Assembly (NCBI RefSeq): GCF_000025705.1
Contig: NC_013959.1
Span: 1,293,063 to 1,357,062 of the forward strand
Direction: 5' to 3'
Length of the DNA: 64,000 nt
DNA from: Sideroxydans lithotrophicus ES-1
Lineage (GTDB): Bacteria > Pseudomonadota > Gammaproteobacteria > Burkholderiales > Gallionellaceae
Shown here piece after piece: positions 1 through 10,822 of this stretch (the first letter of the stretch is position 1; each line of letters opens with the position of its first letter). The position numbers and the translations under genes were made by a program. The notes beneath the pieces are model-generated. The model saw only the letters and a list, made by a program, of their open reading frames with translations, was not told the DNA's origin and searched no databases.

Positions 1-2
1 TT

Positions 3-608
3 GCCAGGGTCAAGCAGGAAGTGGATTTTCCCTATCTGGTGGAGGACATTCCGAACCTGTTGCAAGAATCGCAGGATGGATTGGCCAGGGTCAAGCGCAT
101 CGTGCAGGACCTGAAGGACTTTTCCCATGTCGACGAGTCAAATTGGCAGCATGCGAATATCGAGCATGGCATCGACAGTACCCTCAATGTCGTCAACAAT
201 GAGCTCAAGTACAAGGCGGAGGTGGTGAAGGAATATGCCGGACTGCCGGATGTGGAATGCATGCCGTCACAGCTCAACCAGGTGTTCATGAATCTGCTGG
301 TGAACGCGGCCCATGCGATAGACAAGCAAGGCACCATCACCGTTCGCACCGGCATCAAAGGTGATGACGAGATTTGGGTGGAAGTGCAGGACACCGGTAA
401 AGGCATCGCGCCTGAACATATCAACCGTATCTTCGATCCTTTCTTCACGACCAAGCCGGTAGGCCAGGGCACCGGTCTGGGGTTGTCGCTGTCATATGGG
501 ATCGTCCAGAAACACCATGGGCGCATTGAAGTGAAAAGCGAGGTGGGCAAGGGGAGCACCTTCAGGGTATGTCTGCCGGTACGCCAGGCTCCTGTGGAAG
601 AAGCTTGA
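3..608 (+). CDS. Sensor histidine kinase, C-terminal part (5' end outside window)
   Basis: The reading frame is open to the left edge, so only the end of a sensor kinase is present. What remains is the tail of the dimerisation helix (LARVKRIVQDLKDFSHVDE) and a complete HATPase_c domain. The N box is NQVFMNLLVNAAHAI, G1 is DTGKGI, the F box is FDPFFTTKP and G2 is GQGTGLGLSLSYGIV. The phospho-accepting His lies upstream of the window. The kinase core is of the HisKA/NtrB-like sort often joined to PAS sensors. No receiver or partner gene follows on this strand; the next genes run the other way. The input sensed cannot be told from here. Confidence 0.9.
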   Translation, partial: ARVKQEVDFPYLVEDIPNLLQESQDGLARVKRIVQDLKDFSHVDESNWQHANIEHGIDSTLNVVNNELKYKAEVVKEYAGLPDVECMPSQLNQVFMNLLVNAAHAIDKQGTITVRTGIKGDDEIWVEVQDTGKGIAPEHINRIFDPFFTTKPVGQGTGLGLSLSYGIVQKHHGRIEVKSEVGKGSTFRVCLPVRQAPVEEA

Positions 609-680
609 AAAGCTCAGAGCGGTCAGGCAATCCAGGCTTGGGGTCCTGCAGAGCAGTTCTGAGCGAGGTGCTTTAAGGCT

Positions 681-1229
681 TCAGAACCAAATCTCCGGAT
701 ACCGCCTCGATTCCGGAATGTTGTTAACCAGTAGCGCTACCAGCAGCATGATGAGGGGCCCTAGGGTGGAGGGTATCAGCACATACAAATATCCCAGCTT
801 GTGGATGCCCTCAGAACCGATCACTGCGATCAGACTGGTGGCGGCACCGGGGGGATGCAACGTTCGGGTGAGATGCATGAGCGCGATCGCAGTGCTTACC
901 GCCATCGCTTCCGCAAACCAGGGATACTGGTGGAACAGTTTCCAGCAGGTGACACCCACGATCGCTGACAGGATGTGTCCGCCCAGCAGGTTGCGCGGCT
1001 GCGCCAGGGGACTGCGGATAGCGCCGTAGATAAGTACAGCGGTGGCACCAAAGGAACCGATCATCAAGGACAGGTCGGTTCCTTCAAGAAATAGACGATT
1101 GACCCAGGCTACCGCAGCTATACCCAGGAAGCCGCCGATCCAGGACCAAATGATCTCGGAGGTGCTTACTCTTGGCGGCCCGCCGCGCGTGGTGCCGCGC
1201 ATCTTTTGAAAGTATTCGGTGATTTTCAA
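681..1229 (-). CDS. HPP family integral membrane protein
   Basis: This 182-aa protein has four to five hydrophobic segments and the family signature TLHPPGAATSL at about residues 124-134, which names the HPP family. In cyanobacteria and chloroplasts some HPP proteins take part in nitrite transport; elsewhere the substrate is unknown. Its start codon overlaps the stop of the upstream CBS-domain gene by 4 bases (ATGA), so the two are translationally coupled. In many proteobacteria HPP and CBS modules are fused in one chain; here they are split. The family is clear but the transported substrate is not. Confidence 0.85.
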   Translation of the reverse strand: MKITEYFQKMRGTTRGGPPRVSTSEIIWSWIGGFLGIAAVAWVNRLFLEGTDLSLMIGSFGATAVLIYGAIRSPLAQPRNLLGGHILSAIVGVTCWKLFHQYPWFAEAMAVSTAIALMHLTRTLHPPGAATSLIAVIGSEGIHKLGYLYVLIPSTLGPLIMLLVALLVNNIPESRRYPEIWF

Positions 1230-1855
1230 CGCAGATATTCCAGGTTAAATGCGGCAATGAAGTCCTTGCGCAACAGTATGCCAAGCAGGCGGCCGTCGCT
1301 GTCCACGATAGGGGTGCTGCGGCCGTCATGCTGGTGGAAGGCAGTAATGACCTCCCCGAAACCGGCATCTTTGGTCACCGTTATCGCCGGGGAGGTCATC
1401 GCTTCCTTGACGTGCGTCTCATGACAGCGGTGCTGGAATTCGAAGTCGTCATCAAGCATGTCCAGCAGCAACTCCAGGAAGGTATCTACCTTTAGCCGCC
1501 GCAAGAAATCGGTTTCGGTCAGCATGCCTGTGACACAGCCTTTTTCATCCACTACCGGCAGACTCTTCAGGCCGGAACGAACGATGGCTTTGATCGCCTC
1601 GTCGAGATACATGTCGGGAGATAAAGGCTCGATACCTGTGCGCATGAGATTGCAGGCTTTGAACTTGGCGAAGAGACGCGCTAATGCATGCCGATGGGCC
1701 AAGTGGTAGATCGTCCTGAAATCTTCTGTGGTGATGTCGAGGTAGCCTGGGATGTGCTGCATCGCATCCAGAATATCCTCGTCGACCAGTTCGACTTCCG
1801 CAACTTCATTTGTCGAATAGTTATTCTTTGGATCTTCTTTTGAAGTGCTATTCAT
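1226..1855 (-). CDS. CBS-domain-pair protein coupled to the HPP membrane protein
   Basis: This is a 209-aa soluble protein if started at the ATG at 1855 (MNSTSKEDPKNN); an in-frame start at 1888 would add 11 residues. The N-terminal part is acidic and unassigned. The C-terminal two thirds hold two CBS motifs: the first around AIVRSGLKSLPVVDEKGCVTG, the second around TAFHQHDGRSTPIVDSDG with LLGILLRKDFI. CBS pairs normally bind adenine nucleotides and gate a partner protein. The direct overlap with the HPP gene makes that membrane protein the likely partner. This is inference from gene order and from known HPP-CBS fusions. Confidence 0.85.
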   Translation of the reverse strand: MNSTSKEDPKNNYSTNEVAEVELVDEDILDAMQHIPGYLDITTEDFRTIYHLAHRHALARLFAKFKACNLMRTGIEPLSPDMYLDEAIKAIVRSGLKSLPVVDEKGCVTGMLTETDFLRRLKVDTFLELLLDMLDDDFEFQHRCHETHVKEAMTSPAITVTKDAGFGEVITAFHQHDGRSTPIVDSDGRLLGILLRKDFIAAFNLEYLR

Positions 1856-1997
1856 GCTGAGAATCCAACAAGTAAGTTTCAGGGGCACATATTATCAGCT
1901 TGCCCGTTCAACCAGTAACGCTGTTGGCGTAAATACCGGCTATCCAATTCAGACCCTGCTGCAAGAATGGGGAAGGAGGCGCTTTTTTCGTTTGGCG

Positions 1998-2029
1998 AAA
2001 AAATACCCTTGCCTCTTTCAAGACAAGGG
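1998..2029 (-). terminator. Rho-independent terminator of acnA
   Basis: Read on the minus strand just past the acnA stop, a stem with arms CCCTTG and CAAGGG is followed by TATTTTTT. A second A/T-rich hairpin (TTTTTTCG/CGAAAAAA) lies directly downstream at 1983-2003. The arrangement separates acnA from the CBS/HPP pair. Confidence 0.7.
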
Positions 2030-2056
2030 CTTCATGACATCGTTATGCCCAGCTAC

Positions 2057-4747
<2,691 letters not shown>

Positions 4748-4926
4748 GAGGTATGGCTCCGAAGTCCGAAACGAGAAAGATGGAGGATTATAGCGCGGCA
4801 GGCAGAGTGCTGGCATATGGAGTAAGCGTATGCGGTGCGTATTCCGTCGAGTGCCAGGCAAATGCTTCTGTGATATCGTTCATTTGACCAGTGCGATTCA
4901 CCGGGACCGAACAGCTTTAACTTGAG

Positions 4927-6573
4927 ATGACAAAACATTACGACAGATTTGGGCTGTTTCTCAGGTTCGCTCCCATTGCGGTTCTATTGGTCGGTTTGCT
5001 GCTGACCTGGTTCATCTGGGACATACTGAGACAGCATGCATTGCATGAACTGCAAAGCGAATTCAACAGTGAGGTCAAGGAGATCCACAACAGGATAGAC
5101 GACCGCCTGGATGACTACCGGAATCTGTTGAGGGGGACCGCGGGGCTGTTTGCCGCCAGCGGATCGGTCGAAAGAAAAGAATTTCATGATTATGTGACCG
5201 GTCTGGATCTGGAACAGACTTTTCCGGGTATTCAGGGTCTCGGTTTTGCACAGCTGCTCTCGCCACGGGAAAAGCAACGTTTGATAACGGCAATACGCCG
5301 GGAAGGTTTTCCCAATTTTTCCATCAAGCCGGAAGGCGTGCGCGATCAATATTCCGCCATCGTCTACCTGGAGCCGTTCGACTGGCGCAACCAGCGCGCT
5401 TTCGGCTATGACATGTATTCCGAACCGGTGCGCCGTGAGGCCATGCAGCGTGCGCGCGATGAGAATGCTGCCGCCATGTCCGGCAGGGTGGTGTTGCTGC
5501 AGGAGACGGCTACGGAAGTGCAAAGCGGCTTCCTGATGTACTTCCCCGTATTTCGCAACAACCGCCCTCATGCAACCATCGAAGAGCGCCGCAACAACCT
5601 GGTCGGTTGGGTGTACCAGCCATTCCGCATGAATGAATTGATGAACAAAGGTGTGCTGGGGCGCTACCTGGATACGGTCAGGGACGAACTGGATATCGAA
5701 ATCTATGATGGCACTGCCCGGCAAGCATCCAATATCATGTTCCATCTGGATCAGCCACATTCTGCAGATCAACCGCGATTTGTTTCTACGCATACCATTC
5801 GGTACTTTGGCCGCGACTGGACCGTAGTCGTGCGCTCTTTGCCCGCCTTCGAGGCGAAGCTGCAGACCGCACAGTTATTTGCAGTCGCAATCGGTGGCAT
5901 AGTCATCAGCCTGCTGCTGACTTTGGTTGTGTGGCTGCTGGCGACGACCAACACCCGAGCAATCGCGCTGGCGGAGAGGATGAGCGAGAAATTGGCGCGG
6001 ACCCTGGATCAGACCATCAGTGCCATGGCGGCAATCACTGAAATGCGCGATCCCTATACGGCAGGTCACCAGCGCCGTGCTGCCGACCTCGCCCGTGCTA
6101 TCGCGTCGGAACTGGATGTGGATGGCGAACGATACCGTGCCTTGAGTCTTGCGGCGATGACCTATGAGATCGGCAAGATCCAGATCCCGGCGGAGATCCT
6201 GAGCAAGCCTGGGCGGCTTGACGAGCTCGAATTCAATATGGTCAAGACCCATGCGCAGGCCGGTTTCGAGATATTGCAGGAGATCGACTTTCCCTGGCCT
6301 ATCGCAAAGATCGTGCAACAGCATCATGAGCGATTGGATGGTTCCGGTTATCCGCTGGGGCTCAAGGATGGCGAGATCATGCTGGAGGCGCGCATCATCG
6401 CGGTTGCGGATGTGGTGGAGGCCATGTGTTCGCACCGCCCCTATCGGCCTGCACTGGGGATTGCGGCGGCGCTGACCGAGATCATCGATCAGCGTGGAAC
6501 GCTATATGATCCGGCAGTGGTGGATGCCTGCGTCACCCTGTTCCGGGATCGCGGTTTCAGTTTTTCGCCCTGA
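4927..6573 (+). CDS. CHASE-domain membrane protein with an HD-GYP domain lacking the HD dyad
   Basis: This 548-aa protein has TM1 at residues 14-34, a periplasmic CHASE domain (about 60-270, with GLGFAQLLSPREKQ and FGYDMYSEPVRREAMQRARD), TM2 near 320-342, then an HD-GYP domain. HD-GYP domains hydrolyse c-di-GMP with metals held by an HD dyad. Here the expected HDIGKI reads YEIGKI (Y413, E414), while HHERLDGSGYP, KTH and AVADVVEAM are kept. The domain closely resembles the intact HD-GYP at 31552-32961. It probably senses a small periplasmic ligand; catalysis is doubtful, and it may act as a c-di-GMP binder or use altered metal ligands. Confidence 0.9.
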   Translation: MTKHYDRFGLFLRFAPIAVLLVGLLLTWFIWDILRQHALHELQSEFNSEVKEIHNRIDDRLDDYRNLLRGTAGLFAASGSVERKEFHDYVTGLDLEQTFPGIQGLGFAQLLSPREKQRLITAIRREGFPNFSIKPEGVRDQYSAIVYLEPFDWRNQRAFGYDMYSEPVRREAMQRARDENAAAMSGRVVLLQETATEVQSGFLMYFPVFRNNRPHATIEERRNNLVGWVYQPFRMNELMNKGVLGRYLDTVRDELDIEIYDGTARQASNIMFHLDQPHSADQPRFVSTHTIRYFGRDWTVVVRSLPAFEAKLQTAQLFAVAIGGIVISLLLTLVVWLLATTNTRAIALAERMSEKLARTLDQTISAMAAITEMRDPYTAGHQRRAADLARAIASELDVDGERYRALSLAAMTYEIGKIQIPAEILSKPGRLDELEFNMVKTHAQAGFEILQEIDFPWPIAKIVQQHHERLDGSGYPLGLKDGEIMLEARIIAVADVVEAMCSHRPYRPALGIAAALTEIIDQRGTLYDPAVVDACVTLFRDRGFSFSP

Positions 6574-6614
6574 TCGACTGTTCGCAATCGGACAACTATT
6601 CTTTTCCTGGTTAT

Positions 6615-8135
6615 CTATTCAGCACTGACTGCCGGTGCAGACGCCGCCGCGCCTTTCTTCGGCGTACGCACCAGCAGCAGCAACGGCAACATCATCACGA
6701 AATTAAGCGTGGCGAACCAGAAGCTGTCGATGTAGCCGATGTTCTGAGCCTGGTGCAGCACAGCCCTGGCAGCCATTGCGACGCCTTGCGGATCCTGCGC
6801 ACCGAGATGGAGCGGGGCAAGATAATTGCGTAGCGCCTCGCTGTACGGCGTGATGTCGCCGCGCAGCAGGCTCCAGCTTTGCTGGGTGCTGCGCGAGAAA
6901 TAGGTGGCCAGGATGGCGATGCCGAACGATGAGCCGACCGCACGGATCAGGCTGTAGATACCCGCGGCTTCGGCTGCCGTCTCCTTGGGCAGGGTGGTGA
7001 AGGCCAGCGTGGAGATGGGTACAAAGATCAGCCCCATGCCCATGCCCTGCAGCATCATCGGCACGATCAGGTCGTTCGCCGTGATGTCGCCGGTGAAGCG
7101 AGTCATCATGTAGTTGCCCAGGATGCTGGCGCAGATGCCGACGAAGATGAAATTGCGCGGCTGGATCCGGTTGACGAATTTGCCGACGAAGATCATCACC
7201 AGGAACGAGGCCAGGCCGCGTGGCGCCATATACAAGCCTGCCTCGAAGGTCGGGTAGCCGAGGAAATTCTGCAGGAACAGCGATTGCAGCAGCATGCCGC
7301 CGAAGAAGCCGATGCCGATGGTGGTCATGATCAGGCTGGCGACCAGGTAGTTACGGTCGCGGAAGATGCGCAGGTCGAACAGCGGATGGTGCTTGCCGGT
7401 GAGCGTGTAGACGATGAAAAAAATGAAGGCGGCAACAGAGAGCAGGGCCGCAAACACCAGCGTCTGCGAACTGAACCAGTCGTCCTGGTTGCCACGGTCG
7501 AGTATCAGCTGCAGTGCGCCTATGCCCAGACCAAGCGAAGCGAATCCAAGCCAATCCATGCGCCGCTCGCGCGTGGGCGTGTCATGCACATGACGCATGG
7601 CGAGGATGAAGGAAAGGATGCCGACGGGCAGGTTGATGTAGAACGTCCAGCGCCAGCTGATCTGCTCGGTGAGCCAGCCTCCCAGCGTCGGCCCCATGAT
7701 GGGGGCGACCATCACGCCCATGCTCCAGATCGCCATCGCCTTGCCGCGCTGTTCGCCGGGGAATATCTGCAGCATGATGGATTGCGACAGCGGCACCAGC
7801 GATGCACCGAACACGCCTTGCAGGAAACGGAACAGCACCATCTGCGCGAGGCTGGTGGCCATGCCGCATAGCGCCGAGGAGACGACGAAACCGGCGATGC
7901 TGATCAGCAGGAAGCGTTTCTGCCCGATGCGATCGGTGATGAAACCGGTGAGCGGCATGATGATGGCCGAGGCGATCAGGTAAGAGGTGAGTACCCAGCT
8001 GATATTGTCCGGTGTGGCATCAAGCTGGCCGATCATGTTCGGCAGCGCGACGTTGATGATGGTTGTGTCCAGCACCTGCATGATGGTCGCTGCCATCACG
8101 GCGATGCCGGTAAGTACACGATTAGAGTTCATCAA
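6615..8135 (-). CDS. emrB: DHA2-family (EmrB-type) drug efflux permease
   Basis: A 506-aa, 14-helix major facilitator. The N-terminal helix carries the DHA2 signature around MQVLDTTIINVALPNM, motif A is GFITDRIGQKRF and motif C lies around GPTLGGWLTEQISWRWTF. EmrB exports hydrophobic drugs and uncouplers by proton antiport, working with a periplasmic adaptor (EmrA) and an outer-membrane channel. It follows emrA by 121 nt, a spacing filled by a large imperfect hairpin. No outer-membrane factor gene lies nearby, so a TolC-type channel would have to come from elsewhere. The substrate is not predictable. Confidence 0.92.
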   Translation of the reverse strand: MMNSNRVLTGIAVMAATIMQVLDTTIINVALPNMIGQLDATPDNISWVLTSYLIASAIIMPLTGFITDRIGQKRFLLISIAGFVVSSALCGMATSLAQMVLFRFLQGVFGASLVPLSQSIMLQIFPGEQRGKAMAIWSMGVMVAPIMGPTLGGWLTEQISWRWTFYINLPVGILSFILAMRHVHDTPTRERRMDWLGFASLGLGIGALQLILDRGNQDDWFSSQTLVFAALLSVAAFIFFIVYTLTGKHHPLFDLRIFRDRNYLVASLIMTTIGIGFFGGMLLQSLFLQNFLGYPTFEAGLYMAPRGLASFLVMIFVGKFVNRIQPRNFIFVGICASILGNYMMTRFTGDITANDLIVPMMLQGMGMGLIFVPISTLAFTTLPKETAAEAAGIYSLIRAVGSSFGIAILATYFSRSTQQSWSLLRGDITPYSEALRNYLAPLHLGAQDPQGVAMAARAVLHQAQNIGYIDSFWFATLNFVMMLPLLLLVRTPKKGAAASAPAVSAE

Positions 8136-8158
8136 AAATTTCCAGGAAAAGACAACTG

Positions 8159-8237
8159 GCCACAGAGAACACAGAGATCACAGAGTAGAGAGGCGGATGG
8201 TTTTGATTTTCTCTGTGTGTTCTGTGTTCTCTGTGGC
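8159..8237. repeat. Long imperfect inverted repeat between emrA and emrB
   Basis: Two 27-nt arms (8159-8185 and 8211-8237) are inverted copies matching at 24 of 27 positions, around a 25-nt spacer. The arms are built of short ACAGAG-type units, starting GCCACAGAGAACACAG. The transcript would fold into a long hairpin in the middle of the efflux operon. It looks like a dispersed intergenic repeat rather than a classical terminator, because the T-run after the stem is weak on the emrA-to-emrB strand. Confidence 0.75.
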
Positions 8238-8256
8238 TTGAATTTGGATTTTGGGG

Positions 8257-9249
8257 TTACTTCAGCTGCACGCTCACGGTCGCCGTTGCACCGATGCGCA
8301 AGGGATGCTCGGCATCGGTCGGCGCAAGCTTGATGCGTACCGGCACACGCTGGGCGATCTTCACCCAGTTGCCCGTGGCGTTCTGCGGTGGCAACAGCGA
8401 GAAGGCCGTGCCGGTGCCGCCACTGATGCTTTCCACCGTGCCCTTGAAATGCTGGCCGGGATACATGTCGATCTCGATATCCACATCCTGCCCCGGATGG
8501 ATGCCGGGCAGTTCGGTCTCCTTGTAATTGGCATCGATATGGAAACTGTTGTCAGCGATGAGTGCGAACAGCGGCTCGCCGACGCCGACCAGCGAGCCTG
8601 CAGTCAACGAGAGGTTGCTGATCTGCCCATCCTGGCTGGCGACGACATGTGTGTGTTCCAGATCCAGCCTGGCCTGATCGATAGCGGCTTGTGCCTTGAG
8701 TACATCGCCGCGTTCGCCCACCTTGACGGGGGCCGAAAGTGCCTTGGTCAGCTTGGCGTGAGCCTGTTCCAGCGTTGCCTGCAACGCCTGCATGTGGGTC
8801 TGCGCATCGTCCAGTGACTGTTGCGAAAGGAAATGCTGCGCCACCAGTTCCTTGTCGCGGGTATAGGTGCTGCGCGCGTTGCCAAGATCGCTTTCGGCCT
8901 GAGTGACCATGGCTCGCGCGGCAGCAACTTCCGCATTGTCCTGGCGTGCGTTCTGCCGGGCTTGCGCCAGGTCGGCCTGTGCGCGTTCCAGGGCGATGGT
9001 GAACGGTTGCGGATCGATGTCGAATAGTGCATCGCCCTTGTGAACGTGCTGGTTGTCCTTGATATGCACGGCAACGACGCGACCGCTGACCTGGGCGGCC
9101 ACGTTCACCACATCTGCATTGATGTAGGCGTTTTCCGTGCTGCGCGAACGTCCATAGTAATAAGTGAAGGCAAGGATACCGGGCAAAGCGATGAGCAGCA
9201 GCCCGATGATGATCTTCTTCTTGTGCGCCTTGATGCTATCCATGTGCAT
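8257..9249 (-). CDS. emrA: EmrA/HlyD-type periplasmic adaptor of the efflux pump
   Basis: A 330-aa membrane fusion protein with a single N-terminal anchor (KIIIGLLLIALPGILAFTYYYG, residues 12-33). A biotinyl-lipoyl-like half motif follows (NVAAQVSGRVVAVHIKDNQ), then an alpha-helical hairpin rich in Gln and Ala (about 85-180), and the returning beta-barrel part with GTGTAFSLLPPQNATGNW, a stretch typical of EmrA. It bridges the inner-membrane EmrB permease and an outer-membrane channel. It starts 4 bases after the MarR gene, so the order of transcription is marR-emrA-emrB. Confidence 0.93.
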   Translation of the reverse strand: MHMDSIKAHKKKIIIGLLLIALPGILAFTYYYGRSRSTENAYINADVVNVAAQVSGRVVAVHIKDNQHVHKGDALFDIDPQPFTIALERAQADLAQARQNARQDNAEVAAARAMVTQAESDLGNARSTYTRDKELVAQHFLSQQSLDDAQTHMQALQATLEQAHAKLTKALSAPVKVGERGDVLKAQAAIDQARLDLEHTHVVASQDGQISNLSLTAGSLVGVGEPLFALIADNSFHIDANYKETELPGIHPGQDVDIEIDMYPGQHFKGTVESISGGTGTAFSLLPPQNATGNWVKIAQRVPVRIKLAPTDAEHPLRIGATATVSVQLK

Positions 9250-9253
9250 TCCT

Positions 9254-9682
9254 TTACTGCGGTGTCAGTTTGCTGCGGATGTTCTGCAATACCTTGAGTG
9301 CGGTGCTGATCTCTTCCATGCTCGATTCGGACAGTATCTCTTTGCGCAGTTCGGCGGCATTGCTGCGGATGCGCGCTACCGCTTTTTTGCCTTCGGCGGA
9401 GAGGTACAGGTGCTTCACGCGCCTGTCGGTCTCGCTGCCGCAACGTTTGAGCAAACCTTCCTGTTCCATGTGGTCGACCTGTTTGACCAGCGTCGCGGCC
9501 TCGATGCCCATTTGTTGTGCCAATTCGCAATGGGTGCAGCCGTCGTTGCGCGAAAGATGCAATAACAGCAACCAGCGCGAATGCGAGAATCCCAGTGGCC
9601 GCAGACGGCGATCCAGCTCGGTGCGCCAGGCATGCGCGACCTGATGGAGCGATTCGGCGAATTGTTCGTCCAGCGCTTTCAT
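9254..9682 (-). CDS. MarR-family repressor of the efflux operon
   Basis: This 142-aa protein has the MarR winged-helix layout: GFSHSRWLLLLHLSR (helices 2-3), THCELAQQMGIEAATLVKQVDHME (recognition helix) and the wing LLKRCGSETDRRVKHLYLS with the conserved DRR. MarR/EmrR proteins bind palindromes as dimers and are released by phenolic or hydrophobic compounds. It is first in the operon with emrA and emrB, and a perfect 12-bp palindrome sits 22 nt upstream of its start. Autorepression plus control of the pump is therefore the straightforward reading. Confidence 0.9.
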   Translation of the reverse strand: MKALDEQFAESLHQVAHAWRTELDRRLRPLGFSHSRWLLLLHLSRNDGCTHCELAQQMGIEAATLVKQVDHMEQEGLLKRCGSETDRRVKHLYLSAEGKKAVARIRSNAAELRKEILSESSMEEISTALKVLQNIRSKLTPQ

Positions 9683-9704
9683 GGAGTTGTTTGTGTACTA
9701 ATAG

Positions 9705-9716
9705 TTAGCATGCTAA
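9705..9716. promoter_or_regulatory. Palindromic operator candidate for the MarR regulator
   Basis: TTAGCATGCTAA is a perfect 12-bp palindrome in an A/T-rich stretch, 22 nt upstream of the marR start codon. Position, symmetry and size suit a MarR-dimer operator overlapping the promoter. No footprint is available; this is inferred from symmetry and place. Confidence 0.55.
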
Positions 9717-9768
9717 TCATTTTCATATAAACAGGCGGATTTGTCGAGAAGCTATATTTCCATGAGGG

Positions 9769-10809
9769 TTATAGCAGGGAGGTCGCTGCGGTACGTAGCG
9801 ACTCCTCGTCCAGATGCTCGAGCAGAAGCAATTTCGCTGCATCCAGATGAATGAAGTTATTGGCGGTAGATCGCCGATACGCGGGGTCGTAATGCTGGAT
9901 CAGGAGTTTTTCGACCAGTTCAGGCCAGGCGCCTAGCTCGGCCAATTGCTGCCAATGATCGAGTATCTGACGGCCGTGCAGCGGAAGCAGCGGGGTCAGC
10001 CGGGCGATGAGCAGCGCGGGATCGTTGAGGAAGTGCCGGTAATCTTCCATCAGCAAAGCTACACGCGCCTGGACAGGTGCCTCGATCAGCAGGCAATCCG
10101 AACTCCGAATCTTCTGCAGCAACGCTTCCGGCATACTGATGAGGCCGATCTTCTTGCTTTCTGCTTCAACGAACACCGGGCGTAGCGGATCGAAATGTCG
10201 CAACGCATCCCAGATACGGCTCTCGAACATCTTTTGCGCAGGCTGCGCTTCGTGCGGCAGGTTGCCGAGCAGGGAGCCGCGGTGCTGCGCCAGCGCTTCG
10301 AGATCGAGCACCTGTCCGCCTTGTCCGTGCAGCGCATGCAACAAGCGGCTCTTGCCCGAACCGGTCGGGCCGCATACCACGCGGAACTGCAAAACGTCCG
10401 GCAATGTTTCCAGATCGGCCAGAACCTGGCGCCGATAGGTCTTGTAGCCGCCTTCGAGCCTGCCGGTCGACCAGCCGACCTGGGCCAGGATGTGCGCCAT
10501 CGCGCCGCTGCGCTGGCCGCCGCGCCAGCAGTAAACCAGCGGTTTCCATCGTTTGGGCTTGTCGCAGAACAGGTTGTCGAGATGATGTGCGATGTTGCGG
10601 GCGATGAGCGTGGCGCCCAGTTTCTTTGCCTCGAATGGCGAAACTTGCGTGTACAGGGTGCCGACCTGGGCACGCTGTTCGTCGTCCAGCACGGGGGCGC
10701 TGATCGCGCCGGGGATGTGGTCTTCCGCATATTCGGCAGGTGAACGCACGTCGATGATTTCGTCGTAATCGGACAGTTGTGCTACGGTAGCGACCCTTGG
10801 ATTTTGCAT
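9769..10809 (-). CDS. selU: tRNA 2-selenouridine synthase
   Basis: A 346-aa MnmH/SelU protein that replaces sulfur by selenium at the wobble 2-thiouridine of certain tRNAs, using selenophosphate. An N-terminal rhodanese domain (residues 1-125) carries the catalytic Cys in VYCWRGGQRSGAM. A P-loop domain follows with Walker A GPTGSGKS. The size is usual for the family. It is divergent from selD, whose product supplies selenophosphate; the two start regions lie within 15 bases of each other and so share a very compact promoter region. Together they suggest selenium is used here at least for tRNA modification. Confidence 0.95.
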   Translation of the reverse strand: MQNPRVATVAQLSDYDEIIDVRSPAEYAEDHIPGAISAPVLDDEQRAQVGTLYTQVSPFEAKKLGATLIARNIAHHLDNLFCDKPKRWKPLVYCWRGGQRSGAMAHILAQVGWSTGRLEGGYKTYRRQVLADLETLPDVLQFRVVCGPTGSGKSRLLHALHGQGGQVLDLEALAQHRGSLLGNLPHEAQPAQKMFESRIWDALRHFDPLRPVFVEAESKKIGLISMPEALLQKIRSSDCLLIEAPVQARVALLMEDYRHFLNDPALLIARLTPLLPLHGRQILDHWQQLAELGAWPELVEKLLIQHYDPAYRRSTANNFIHLDAAKLLLLEHLDEESLRTAATSLL

Positions 10810-10822
10810 GGATAGTTATTGT

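Noticed and set aside
7351-7871. Alternative frames within emrB
   Set aside because: Out-of-frame reads of a 14-helix permease; none keeps a membrane or domain pattern.
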